Notes: a model not told the origin generated them from the sequence alone. Shown: positions 20,201 through 29,256, counted from the stretch's first letter. The stretch: 64,000 nucleotides of DNA from an uncultured Lachnospiraceae bacterium (GCA_947624875.1 CANQMA010000003.1:20428-84427); one strand, 5' to 3'. Made by a program: numbers and translations.

Positions 20201-20783
20201 TGCAGACGGATTTCAGACAACGCTCATTACGAAAATTGCATTTATGGAGGTTTTGTCAAAAAAAGAACAACTGACAGAGCAGCAGATTACGATTGCAAAA
20301 AAACTTCTGGAGGATTTAGCAAAAAATCATATTCTATTTGATTTCTATAAGAAATTTAATCAATGGTTTAAGGTGCCATATCACATGATTGATAAGACGG
20401 TGATCGATTTCCGGACAAATCCACGCCACCATGTGGATATTACCTATCGGATTAAAACAGAAGAAGGCTTTACGAAAACGGTAACAGAGGAAATGGGCAG
20501 CGTTTATCAGGGAATCTTTTCCAAGGAGATTATTATGTTTTATGGGGAAGAGATTCATTACAGCATTAAAGAGTACTCGGACGAGTTTCCTGAGGGAAAA
20601 ATCGTTGATAACTATTCAGTAAAAATCACGGATAAAAATACCTATAATGATGAGACCCGTTTTGGGATGATTAACGGAATGATGATATGTAGACAACTAG
20701 AGCGCGACGAGGCTGCAAGAGAGATTATGCAGTCATATGAGCTTGACCGTGTTGCAGGTCAAAAGCTGTTTAAGCTTTTATAG
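17247..20783 (+). CDS. DUF5717-type large protein of unknown function
   Basis: 1178 aa, TTG start; N-terminal beta-rich Ig-like region, long alpha-helical middle, beta-rich C-terminus; family name from memory. Confidence 0.7.
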   Translation: MKQLIEKLASGNAVYETPDVEISENRIAVELETGQTVRGEIAITGKSGLPVKGVVYSTDSHVTFPTNQFFGIHNKVYYEVHGKNLSEGQICSGTISVITTGGDYAIPFGITIKKTAIQSTKGTISTLQEFVKLVQESYDEALLIFLSKEFQVRFLKNDSFGYTLYHQVMKNGNRHAALEEFLVGMGLKEPVRIQIKEHLQEFTDIEENYADTIEIVKSTWGYMDVDVLVEGDFLYNCKEKISGEEFNGKIAEYQYFMNANKLHGGSNHAKITFLTFHDTVTFDVVIVNQKDSLETYLNEKRNHVDLVKKYLDFRTGVIDSVQWTKAMNQLAEERFAADKNDVTGLLLQAHVSLVQNHNEEASGFLNQISHNLTKNRAHQMEEYCFYLYLRTLYKNNPEYTHDIKEEIKGYFENGHDSWQLLWILFYMDERYEENPSLKYTMIKRLFAQGCHSPVMYYEASDILVKQPELLRVINPFEVQVLNFAGRYHMVKEELAKQTATLLNNQKNFNQTYFQILTRIYEDTKQDDILACICAMIINGEKTDHKYFSWLELGVRHELKLTNLYEYYIYAADTESFAPLQMAAYRYFSYGTDTLAEKKDYFYANLIVNLKEDGQIYPKYREELEKYVTSQILQGKNNRFLQIVYNEVLSKEFVVDDMENRMFQILNTYEIHVPNQNVKAVYVCRKETGQAQMTALDCGVANIQIDTKNPVITFMDYQGRIYAKTDYDLMPLTLNIQLESKNMNDIQVLRMVEEMMENPSGHQGKISELKRAVEMPGISKQFELALKEFIVDYYYKGFDQGDLDIYLLSLDLRELTIPSRNKVMEILIRRNLFEMAYPHIARYGYQGIQKELLEQLCLSLVSKEEFFGNKLLTEMCSVIFRNGCREKSILTYLGKYYEAGSLELYQLFLALQAKEIEDNTLAERLLIQYLFEANTGDEIYNIYREYLKQPTSSVVRRAFYTYVTYNYFIKKVQCPKIVWEILEQEYADGFQTTLITKIAFMEVLSKKEQLTEQQITIAKKLLEDLAKNHILFDFYKKFNQWFKVPYHMIDKTVIDFRTNPRHHVDITYRIKTEEGFTKTVTEEMGSVYQGIFSKEIIMFYGEEIHYSIKEYSDEFPEGKIVDNYSVKITDKNTYNDETRFGMINGMMICRQLERDEAAREIMQSYELDRVAGQKLFKLL

Positions 20784-20792
20784 GAGGATAGA

Positions 20793-22028
20793 GTGGTTAA
20801 GGGAATGATTTTAGGAATTGATTTTTCAAGCGATTATACACAGATGGCATATTTAGATGAGAAAGGAAATCCGCAGTCACTCAGTTTTGGAACCTCAGAT
20901 AATTTTCTGATTCCGACTGTGGCGTGCTATCACAGTAAACTAAAAGAATGGTATGCAGGCGAGGAGGCAGTCAATAAAAAGGCGGAAGAGAACTGTCAGT
21001 TTTATGAAAAACTGCCTGAATTGTCTGTAGAAAAATCCAGTGGAGAAAATCTGGAACGGATTCAGTCTTACTTCTCCCATTTACTGCAGTGGGCGCAGGC
21101 AAGAGGTGAGAACCGGAAAATTAAAAATATTGTGATCACCTTAGAGGAAGTGGTTCCTGATTTGTTGGACATCATCACAGAAGCGTTGTCAAATCTGGGC
21201 TATCCGGCAGAAGACATCAAGGTTATCAGCCACTCTGAAAGTCTTGTTTATTATGTGTTAAACCAAAATAAAGAGATTTGGATGAATCAGGTATATCATT
21301 TCCATATGAATTCTGACCGGTTTTTACTGAGACAGTTGAAAGTGCTTCATGGCAGAGGTCCCTCTATGGCATATGTGGATATGGAAGATCTGACAAACAT
21401 GATTTCCATGAAAACTGTTTTAGAGGATCCGCAGCACGCAGACGAGCTGCTGTACCAATTTTTGGAAGAACGGTTCCAACATCAGGTAGTTTCAGGAATT
21501 TATCTGTCGGGAGACGGATTTTATGCGCAGGATTGGGAAAAATCCATCCGGCTGATGTGTCAGAACCGACGGGTATTTAAAGGAAATAATCTGATGGTCA
21601 AAGGAGCAGTGTACGCTGCAAAAGAATTCTTTTATACCCCTGTTTTAGAAAATTACCTAATTTCCTGTAAAGGGCGTACCAGAGTCAAAGTGACAATGGA
21701 GGTCCAGTACAAGGAACGGGATCATTCCATTGTGCTCTCCAATGTGGGAGATTACTGGTCCCAGGCAAAAGCAAAGGCAGAATGCATTATGGAAATGCCA
21801 ACCAAGGCAACGTTTGTAGTAAACGATCTGCTCAATCAGACAAAAGACGCCTTTGAGATCGACCTGACCGGATTTCCAAAGAGACCTCCGAAAACAACAC
21901 GGATTGAGATTAATTTCAGATATCTTTCTGAAGACCAGTTTGAAGTGACAATCCGGGATTTGGGATTTGGAGAATTATTTAAAAGTTCAGAAATGGAGGT
22001 TCGAAAGGTTTATCAGTTAAAAGCATAG
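20793..22028 (+). CDS. DUF5716-type protein, Hsp70/actin-fold-like
   Basis: ILGIDFSSDYTQMAYLDEKGNPQSL, IPTVACYHSKLKEWYAGEEA, VSGIYLSGDGFYAQDW align by eye with DnaK motifs. Confidence 0.7.
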   Translation: MVKGMILGIDFSSDYTQMAYLDEKGNPQSLSFGTSDNFLIPTVACYHSKLKEWYAGEEAVNKKAEENCQFYEKLPELSVEKSSGENLERIQSYFSHLLQWAQARGENRKIKNIVITLEEVVPDLLDIITEALSNLGYPAEDIKVISHSESLVYYVLNQNKEIWMNQVYHFHMNSDRFLLRQLKVLHGRGPSMAYVDMEDLTNMISMKTVLEDPQHADELLYQFLEERFQHQVVSGIYLSGDGFYAQDWEKSIRLMCQNRRVFKGNNLMVKGAVYAAKEFFYTPVLENYLISCKGRTRVKVTMEVQYKERDHSIVLSNVGDYWSQAKAKAECIMEMPTKATFVVNDLLNQTKDAFEIDLTGFPKRPPKTTRIEINFRYLSEDQFEVTIRDLGFGELFKSSEMEVRKVYQLKA

Positions 22029-22088
22029 AAAATCCTGATGAAAGATTCCGGGACAGAAGATGTTATATCTGATAAATGAAAAAGAGTT

Positions 22089-22868
22089 ATGAATAAATTG
22101 ATGCTTTGTACAATCCATACAGAAAAACCATATTATATTAAAGAAGTCAATAAAAATATTTATTCGATTGAGGAACTGGCGTATTACTTATACAATTATT
22201 TATATTTGGTAGACCAGTCATTTTTCAGCGACAGTCTGCTCGATTATATTGAAAATGAATTGAATCAGCAGACCATTGCGGCAGGAATTCGGCAGATTGT
22301 TGAAAATCAGGGCGGTCTGGGAGAAAAAATATCGTTTGTCATCAAGAATTCCGGATATTATTCCGAGCGTGAAGCGGAGAAGATTGAAAATCATCTGATT
22401 ATGCTCAGTTCCAAAACTTCTGCGGAACGGGTGAAGGCAAAAGCGGATATGTTAATGGATAATGGAAAATATAATATGGCAATCAATTATTACAACAGTA
22501 TATTAAAAAAATCCGTCAATAACGAACTGCCGGAACGGTTTTACGGGGATGTCTATAACAATCTGGGCGTAGCGTATACCAGACTGTTTGCATACGAGGA
22601 GGCGGCTGCCGCTTTTCGTTGCGCATACCGGTTGAACACGTCCACGGAATCGCTGGAATCCCTCTTACTCTGCTCGATTCTTACAGGAGACGAGGAACGT
22701 CTTAAAGTCGACCAGAAAAAGTATGGAGTATCGGATACCGTGATTAACCGGATCCGCTCCGAGGTGATTAAGCAGCGGGTTCATATCCAGTCGGAATGGA
22801 ACGAAGAAAAAGAAGCAGAATATATCAAAAAGTGCAAAAAAGAGTATGTTGTTGAAATCAACAGCTGA
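22089..22868 (+). CDS. TPR-containing protein
   Basis: VYNNLGVAYTRLFAYEEAAAAFRCAYRLN TPR-like; third gene after DUF5717/DUF5716. Confidence 0.7.
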   Translation: MNKLMLCTIHTEKPYYIKEVNKNIYSIEELAYYLYNYLYLVDQSFFSDSLLDYIENELNQQTIAAGIRQIVENQGGLGEKISFVIKNSGYYSEREAEKIENHLIMLSSKTSAERVKAKADMLMDNGKYNMAINYYNSILKKSVNNELPERFYGDVYNNLGVAYTRLFAYEEAAAAFRCAYRLNTSTESLESLLLCSILTGDEERLKVDQKKYGVSDTVINRIRSEVIKQRVHIQSEWNEEKEAEYIKKCKKEYVVEINS

Positions 22869-22925
22869 TGATTTTTGTGGAAAGAAATCACTGTGATTTC
22901 GGACAGGATGAATCGATTTTCTGTG

Positions 22926-22954
22926 TTGACAAACGGCAGGGAAATCATTAAGAT
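22926..22954 (+). promoter_or_regulatory. SigA-type promoter of valS leader
   Basis: TTGACA-N17-TAAGAT. Confidence 0.75.
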
Positions 22955-22960
22955 AGAATC

Positions 22961-23222
22961 AAATGAGAAATACTGGGAAAAAGAGGAGTAACAGCAAACC
23001 TTTTTCAGAGAGCAGAGGATGGTGGAAACTTTGCAAAGTAGTGGCTGTGAAGGTAGCTTTGGAGTAGAAACGGTGAAAGATATTGGTAGTCGTTTCCGGT
23101 TCGTCCCCGTTACAGGATAAGATGAGTGATAAAAAAGGTGGTACCGCGAGCAAATCGCCCTTTTTGAAACGGTACCAGCATAAAAAGTCATGCCGATACC
23201 AGAGGTGTGGCTTTTTTATTGT
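22961..23222 (+). ncRNA. T-box riboswitch leader of valS
   Basis: AGGTGGTACCGCGAGC T-box at 23136-23151, antiterminator AAAAAAGG..GCGAGCAAATCGCCCTTTTT, downstream terminator, candidate Val specifier GTA at 23053-23055, upstream of valS. Confidence 0.93.
23182..23219 (+). terminator. T-box terminator hairpin
   Basis: AAAAAGTCATGCC...GGTGTGGCTTTTTT. Confidence 0.8.
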
Positions 23223-23263
23223 GAAAAAGCCGTGTCAGATTCACTGAAAAAAGGAGTAGCAAA

Positions 23264-25906
23264 ATGAAAAAGGAAATTGCAAAAAATTACAGTCCGGCGG
23301 AAATTGAAGACCGGTTGTATCAGAAATGGACGGAAAAGAAATATTTTCATGCAGAGGTAAACAGGGACAAAAAACCGTTTACCATTGTCATGCCGCCGCC
23401 GAATATTACAGGACAGCTTCATATGGGACATGCGCTTGACAACACCATGCAGGATATTCTGATCCGTTTTAAGAGAATGCAGGGATATGAGGCGCTCTGG
23501 GTGCCGGGCACCGACCACGCTTCCATTGCCACTGAGGCAAAAATTGTGGAAAAAATGCGCGAGGAGGGAATTTCAAAAGAAGACATCGGCAGAGATGGAT
23601 TTTTAGAGCGCGCGTGGGATTGGAAAAAGCAGTACGGCGGACGGATTGTTTCACAGTTGAAAAAAATCGGTTCCTCCTGCGACTGGGACAGGGAACGGTT
23701 TACGATGGACGAGGGCTGCTCGAAAGCGGTGCAGGAAGTATTTGTCAACCTTTACAATAAGAAAGCAATCTATCGGGGAGAGCGGATTATCAACTGGTGT
23801 CCGCACTGCCTGACCTCGATTTCTGACGCAGAGGTAGAATATGAGGAGCAGCCGGGAAAATTCTGGCACTTGAGGTACAAATTGAGCGACGGCAGCGGAT
23901 ACGTCAATCTGGCGACAACACGTCCGGAAACGTTATTAGGAGATACAGCGATTGCAGTTAATCCGGCGGACGACAGATACAAAGACATTGTCGGAAAGAC
24001 CGTCATTCTTCCGATTGTCCACAGGGAAATTCCGGTTGTGGCGGACGATTATGTCGGCATTGATTTTGGAACCGGCGTTGTGAAAATTACGCCGGCGCAT
24101 GACCCGAACGATTTTGAGGTCGGACTGCGCCATAATCTTCCAATCATCAATGTGATGACCGATGATGCAAAAATTACGGAGGACTATCCAAAGTATGCAG
24201 GGATGGACCGCTATGAAGCGAGAAAAGCAATTCTCAGGGATTTAGAGGCAGAGGGCGCCTTGGTGAAAACAGAAGACCATACGCACAATGTAGGAACCTG
24301 TTACCGGTGTCATACGACGATTGAGCCGCGCGTTTCCAAACAGTGGTTTGTCAAAATGGAAGAACTCGCAAAACCTGCGATTGAGGCGGTAAAAAAAGGA
24401 GACACCCGATTTGTTCCTGCGCATTTTGACAAGACTTATTTTCATTGGCTTGAAAATATTAAGGATTGGTGCATTTCCAGACAGCTCTGGTGGGGACACA
24501 GGATTCCTGCATTTTATTGCGATGAATGCGGCGAAACTGTGGTGACAAAGGAGGAAAGTGCAGTTTGTCCAAAATGTGGAAAGCAGATGCGGCAGGATCC
24601 GGATACGCTTGACACATGGTTTTCTTCCGCACTCTGGCCGTTCAGCGTACTTGGCTGGCCGCAAAAGACGGAGGAGATGGATTATTTCTATCCGACCAAT
24701 GTTTTAGTGACCGGTTACGATATTATTTTATTCTGGGTTATTCGAATGATGTTTTCCGGGCTGGAGCATGTGGGAAAGGTTCCGTTTGAGACTGTTCTGA
24801 TTCATGGACTGGTACGCGATTCCCAGGGAAGGAAAATGAGTAAATCTCTTGGAAACGGCATTGACCCGCTCGAGATTATTGAGCAGTATGGAGCTGACGC
24901 GCTCAGATTTACATTGATTACCGGAAACGCTCCGGGCAATGATATGCGGTTTTATATGGAGCGTGTGGAAGCGTCGAGAAATTTTGCAAATAAAGTATGG
25001 AATGCATCCCGATTTATCATGATGAATCTGCCGGAGGAAAACATTGATTTGAACACACAGCCGGAAAATCTGACCGATGCGGACCGCTGGATTTTATCAA
25101 AATCAAACAAACTGGTACAAAATGTGACAGAAAATCTGGAAAAATACGAACTTGGAATCGCAGCAGACAAAATTTATGAGTTTATTTGGGAAGAATTTTG
25201 CGATTGGTATATTGAAATGGTGAAGCCAAGATTGTACAATGATAGTGACGATACGAAATGGGCAGCCCTGTGGACTTTAAAGAAAGTTCTGATTGACAGT
25301 CTGAAACTCCTGCATCCGTACATGCCGTTTATCACTGAAGAAATCTTCTGTAACATTCAGGAGGAAGAGGAATCCATAATGGTTTCAAACTGGCCGGAAT
25401 TTGAACAGCAGTATGATTTTGTGACCGAGGAACACGCTGTGGAGACGATTAAGGAGGCGGTGCGTGCAATCAGAAACAGGCGTTCCGAGATGCAGGTGGC
25501 GCCATCAAAGAAAGCGAAAGTGTTTGTCGTTTCCGGTGAAAAAGAGGTGCGGGACATTTTCGATAACGGAAAAATCTTTTTCGCATCTCTGGCCTATGCG
25601 AGTGACGTCATCATTCAGTCAGATAATACGGGAATTGAGGAAAATGCGGTTTCCATTGTACTTCCACAGGCGGTAATTTATGTGCCGTTTGAAGAACTTG
25701 TTGACGTAGAAAAAGAAATTGAACGGCTGGAAAAGGAAGTAAAAAGACTGACCGGAGAACTTTCCCGTGTCAATGGAATGCTTGGAAATCCAAACTTTGT
25801 ACAGAAGGCGCCGGAAAAGAAAATTAATGAGGAACGGGAAAAGCAGGTGAAGTATACGCAGATGATGGAACAGGTAACTTCCCAGCTCGCACAGTTCAGA
25901 AAATAG
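23264..25906 (+). CDS. valS: Valyl-tRNA synthetase
   Basis: PPPNITGQLHMGHALD, KMSKSLGNGIDPLE, C-terminal coiled coil; T-box upstream. Confidence 0.98.
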   Translation: MKKEIAKNYSPAEIEDRLYQKWTEKKYFHAEVNRDKKPFTIVMPPPNITGQLHMGHALDNTMQDILIRFKRMQGYEALWVPGTDHASIATEAKIVEKMREEGISKEDIGRDGFLERAWDWKKQYGGRIVSQLKKIGSSCDWDRERFTMDEGCSKAVQEVFVNLYNKKAIYRGERIINWCPHCLTSISDAEVEYEEQPGKFWHLRYKLSDGSGYVNLATTRPETLLGDTAIAVNPADDRYKDIVGKTVILPIVHREIPVVADDYVGIDFGTGVVKITPAHDPNDFEVGLRHNLPIINVMTDDAKITEDYPKYAGMDRYEARKAILRDLEAEGALVKTEDHTHNVGTCYRCHTTIEPRVSKQWFVKMEELAKPAIEAVKKGDTRFVPAHFDKTYFHWLENIKDWCISRQLWWGHRIPAFYCDECGETVVTKEESAVCPKCGKQMRQDPDTLDTWFSSALWPFSVLGWPQKTEEMDYFYPTNVLVTGYDIILFWVIRMMFSGLEHVGKVPFETVLIHGLVRDSQGRKMSKSLGNGIDPLEIIEQYGADALRFTLITGNAPGNDMRFYMERVEASRNFANKVWNASRFIMMNLPEENIDLNTQPENLTDADRWILSKSNKLVQNVTENLEKYELGIAADKIYEFIWEEFCDWYIEMVKPRLYNDSDDTKWAALWTLKKVLIDSLKLLHPYMPFITEEIFCNIQEEEESIMVSNWPEFEQQYDFVTEEHAVETIKEAVRAIRNRRSEMQVAPSKKAKVFVVSGEKEVRDIFDNGKIFFASLAYASDVIIQSDNTGIEENAVSIVLPQAVIYVPFEELVDVEKEIERLEKEVKRLTGELSRVNGMLGNPNFVQKAPEKKINEEREKQVKYTQMMEQVTSQLAQFRK

Positions 25907-25971
25907 ACGGAATCCGTTTGAAACCGGTGGATGTCTGGGAAAGAATAGTGAAATTTAATCCAAAGGAGATT

Positions 25972-26121
25972 ATGATGATTAATTTTGAAGAAGAAATTAA
26001 AAAATTTCATCCGAGTCTGGAAATTGAGGAAGCTGAGGACGCAATTTACAACAATAATATCTCTGATATCACAGATATTATGATTGACATGGTAAATGGT
26101 CTCAAAGGTGAAAATAAGTAA
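25972..26121 (+). CDS. Small hypothetical protein (49 aa)
   Basis: AAAGGAG RBS then MMINFEEEIKKFHPSLEIEEAEDAIYNNNISDITDIMIDMVNGLKGENK. Confidence 0.65.
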   Translation: MMINFEEEIKKFHPSLEIEEAEDAIYNNNISDITDIMIDMVNGLKGENK

Positions 26122-26137
26122 AGGAAAGGCTGAAACG

Positions 26138-27550
26138 ATGATATGCTATAACTGTGGCAGCGTTCTGACCAACAGTGACTATTGCAGCCATTGTGGAATG
26201 AACGTGAGTGTTTATAAAAGAATTGTAAAGTTGTCAAACACTTACTATAATGCCGGACTGACAAAAGCGAGAAACCGGGATTTGTCCGGCGCTGCAGATA
26301 CACTGCGGCGCAGCGTTAAGTTAAATAAAAGGAATATTGACGCCAGAAATCTGCTGGGTCTGGTCTACTTTGAGATGGGTGAAACGGTGCAGGCGTTTTC
26401 CGAGTGGGTCATGAGCACCAATATCCAGCCGGATAATAATCCTGCAGACCGGTATCTCACTGCAATCCAGCAGGAAAAAAGTAAAGTGGATGAACTGAAC
26501 AGAACGATCAAAAAATTTAATGTGGCTTTAAATTATGCAAAGCATGATACGGATGATATGGCAATTATCCAGCTGAAAAAGGTACTGAATCAGAATCCGA
26601 AGCTGGTCAAGGCATCTCAGTTATTATGTCTGCTTTATATGAAGCAGGGGCAGTATGAGCGTGCAAAGAGGACAATTAAAAAATCCCTGAAAGTGGATAA
26701 ATGCAATCCGTTGAGTATCCGCTATCTGCGTGAAATCAATGAATACGTGGAAAATGAGCGGAAAAATGATCCGGAAACCGGTATTGAGCGACGGAGAAAT
26801 CTGCGTGGAGTTCTGGTAGACAGGGAATATCTGAGCGGGAATGACGTCATAACTCCAAACAATAATTTTAAGGAAGCAGTGGCTGGAGCGCAGGGGATTC
26901 TTCATGTGATTATCGGTCTGTTAATCGGAGCGGCGCTGGTGTACTTTATTGTAATGCCGGCCCGGACCTCCAAAGTGACAGAGGAAAAAAATGAGCAGGC
27001 AGTGGAGTATAAGCGGGAGATTGCAATCAAAGATTCTACTTATGACTCTCTCGAGTCCGAATATAATGCGCTGAAAACGGATTATGATAAACTGACCGAC
27101 GAAAAAGGGGATGCGGACCAGCATGAGAAAACAGTCAGTGACAATTACAAATATCTGCTTTCTGCGATTCAGTATTATCTGAATGGCAATGATGACAAGA
27201 GCGCTGAACAACTAGAGAAGATCAATACATCAGACGGTATGGATATGGACAATTTCAAGGCGGTCTATGATAAATTGACCAATGAACTGTCCTCCAAAAT
27301 GTCACAGAACGCTTATGATGCCGGATTTGAGGCATATGGAGATAAGGACTACGAAACAGCGATTCGTCAGTTTAAAAAGTGTCTCGAAATCGATAAGGAT
27401 AATGATGATGCGATTTACTACATGGCGTGGGCGTACAAGAATATGGATGACAGCAAGAATGCAAAAAAATATTTTAAGAAGATTGCAGATGATTTTCCGG
27501 ATTCCGAACATGCGGACGTGGCGAGAACACAGGCGAATGATGAGGAATAA
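26138..27550 (+). CDS. Zinc-ribbon, TPR, single-pass membrane protein
   Basis: MICYNCGSVLTNSDYCSHCGMN zinc ribbon; cytosolic TPRs; TM IIGLLIGAALVYFIVMPA; coiled coil; C-terminal TPR. Confidence 0.8.
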   Translation: MICYNCGSVLTNSDYCSHCGMNVSVYKRIVKLSNTYYNAGLTKARNRDLSGAADTLRRSVKLNKRNIDARNLLGLVYFEMGETVQAFSEWVMSTNIQPDNNPADRYLTAIQQEKSKVDELNRTIKKFNVALNYAKHDTDDMAIIQLKKVLNQNPKLVKASQLLCLLYMKQGQYERAKRTIKKSLKVDKCNPLSIRYLREINEYVENERKNDPETGIERRRNLRGVLVDREYLSGNDVITPNNNFKEAVAGAQGILHVIIGLLIGAALVYFIVMPARTSKVTEEKNEQAVEYKREIAIKDSTYDSLESEYNALKTDYDKLTDEKGDADQHEKTVSDNYKYLLSAIQYYLNGNDDKSAEQLEKINTSDGMDMDNFKAVYDKLTNELSSKMSQNAYDAGFEAYGDKDYETAIRQFKKCLEIDKDNDDAIYYMAWAYKNMDDSKNAKKYFKKIADDFPDSEHADVARTQANDEE

Positions 27551-27590
27551 ACGGACGCTGTTATTGGTTTCATAAAAATGAATTTTACGA

Positions 27591-27623
27591 AAGAGAAGAA
27601 TCAAAAGGGTTCTTCTCTTTTTT
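27591..27623 (+). terminator. Terminator-like hairpin upstream of spoIIAA
   Basis: AAGAGAAGAA-TCAAAAGGG-TTCTTCTCTTTTTT. Confidence 0.75.
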
Positions 27624-27642
27624 GTTGGAAAGGGGGATTTTG

Positions 27643-27987
27643 ATGGAAGTATTATATAAAGTTCAGGGGGATGATCTGACAATTATTCTCCCTCAGGAAT
27701 TTGATCATCACAGTGCCAAAATTGTTACGGAACAATCCGACTGGTACATCATTACAGAGCAGATCAAAAATATTATTTTTGATTTTCACCGGACAACCTT
27801 TATGGACAGTTCCGGGGTGGGAGCGATTATGGGACGTTACAAGATGATTAAGGGAAGCGGAGGCATGGTAACAGCAGTTCATGTCAATCAGTCAATCGAC
27901 AGGATTCTAACGATTTCCGGTTTGTATAAACTGATGGGACAGATAGAAAAAACAGGTGGTCAAGCCGATAGGAGGAGTTATGAATAA
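27643..27987 (+). CDS. spoIIAA: Anti-sigma F factor antagonist
   Basis: STAS domain, FDFHRTTFMDSSGVGAIMGRYKMI; first of spoIIAA-AB-sigF. Confidence 0.93.
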   Translation: MEVLYKVQGDDLTIILPQEFDHHSAKIVTEQSDWYIITEQIKNIIFDFHRTTFMDSSGVGAIMGRYKMIKGSGGMVTAVHVNQSIDRILTISGLYKLMGQIEKTGGQADRRSYE

Positions 27988-28465
27988 TAAAATTTTTGAG
28001 AATAATATCCTATTAGAAATGGATGCAGTATCTGAGAATGAGTCTTTGGCAAGAATTGCGGTCGCAGGATTTTTAACGGTTATCAATCCGACCGTGGAAG
28101 AATTGGATGAAATCAAAACCGCTGTGTCGGAGGCCGTCACCAATTCCATTATTCACGGATATGAAGAAGGGCCGGGAAAAGTAATTCTGCGCGGAAGGCT
28201 GTTAAATAAAATATTCTTCCATGGAACTGAAAAATACGATATGGATACGATCCTGACGCTCGAAATCGAGGATTATGGGAAGGGCATTGAAAATATTGAA
28301 CAGGCAAAAGAACCGCTCTTTACGACGAAACCGGAACTGGAACGCGCAGGAATGGGTTTCATGTTTATGGAAATGTTTATGGATTTTCTGGATGTGAAAT
28401 CGGAACCGGGGAAAGGAACAAAAGTGACGATGAAAAAAATTATAAAAAAAGTGGTGCACCAATAA
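27980..28465 (+). CDS. spoIIAB: Anti-sigma F factor (serine kinase)
   Basis: EIKTAVSEAVTNSIIHGY, IEDYGKGIENIEQAKEPLFTTKPELERAGMGFMFMEMFMD. Confidence 0.95.
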   Translation: MNNKIFENNILLEMDAVSENESLARIAVAGFLTVINPTVEELDEIKTAVSEAVTNSIIHGYEEGPGKVILRGRLLNKIFFHGTEKYDMDTILTLEIEDYGKGIENIEQAKEPLFTTKPELERAGMGFMFMEMFMDFLDVKSEPGKGTKVTMKKIIKKVVHQ

Positions 28466-28504
28466 GAAAAAGGGGGTTGAGGAATTTAATTTCAAACGTT
28501 TTGT

Positions 28505-29215
28505 ATGGATAATATTGAATTAATCAAAAAAGCGCATGCGGGAGATAAATTATCCAGAGAAAAACTCATAGAGATGAATACCGGACTGATTTGGAGTATT
28601 GTCAAACGATTTATGAATCGGGGGTATGACCGGGAAGACTTATTTCAGATCGGCTGTATCGGAATGCTCAAAGCAATCAATCAATTTGATCTGCACTATA
28701 AGGTGGCATTCTCCACCTATGCCGTACCGCTGATTATGGGGGAAATCAGGCGTTTTCTGCGCGACGACGGGCTGATTAAGGTCAGCAGACAAATCAAAGA
28801 AAATCAAACAAAAATCACGGCATTTAGGCAGGATTACTTAAAACGTACAGGAAAAGATGCAACCCTAAAAGAAATCGAAGAAAACTGCAGGATTCCGGCG
28901 GAGGAAATCTTATATGCCATGGAGGCGGCAGACAGCGTCCTTTCCGTAGACAATCAGGACAGTGGGAATAGCCCTCTTTTGGAACGGCTTTCTGCAGAAA
29001 ATGATTTTGAACAGGAGGTCGTCAATAAAATATTAATGCAGCAGGCCATAAAGCAGTTACTGCCTGAGGAAAAAGCATTGATTCAGTTTAGATATTATGA
29101 AAATAAGACGCAGTCAGAGACAGGAAATCTTTTGAATATGTCACAGGTTCAGGTTTCGCGGATGGAAAAAAAGTGTTTTGAAAAAATAAAAAGATTTCTT
29201 TCAGAATCGGAATAA
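28505..29215 (+). CDS. sigF: RNA polymerase sporulation sigma factor F
   Basis: GYDREDLFQIGCIGMLKAINQFD, FSTYAVPLIMGEIRRFLRDDG, follows spoIIAB. Confidence 0.94.
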   Translation: MDNIELIKKAHAGDKLSREKLIEMNTGLIWSIVKRFMNRGYDREDLFQIGCIGMLKAINQFDLHYKVAFSTYAVPLIMGEIRRFLRDDGLIKVSRQIKENQTKITAFRQDYLKRTGKDATLKEIEENCRIPAEEILYAMEAADSVLSVDNQDSGNSPLLERLSAENDFEQEVVNKILMQQAIKQLLPEEKALIQFRYYENKTQSETGNLLNMSQVQVSRMEKKCFEKIKRFLSESE

Positions 29216-29239
29216 TAAATAAAAATAAGTATCATAATA
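29210..29239 (+). promoter_or_regulatory. Candidate sigma-G promoter of the spoVA operon
   Basis: GAATA-N18-CATAATA upstream of spoVAA, matching GHATR / CATWHTA style elements. Confidence 0.5.
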
Positions 29240-29256
29240 GTATCGTGAGGTGAAAT

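Noticed and set aside
27551-27642. Sigma-H promoter for spoIIAA
   Set aside because: A GAAT-containing -10-like string occurs but no AGGA -35 at the right spacing.
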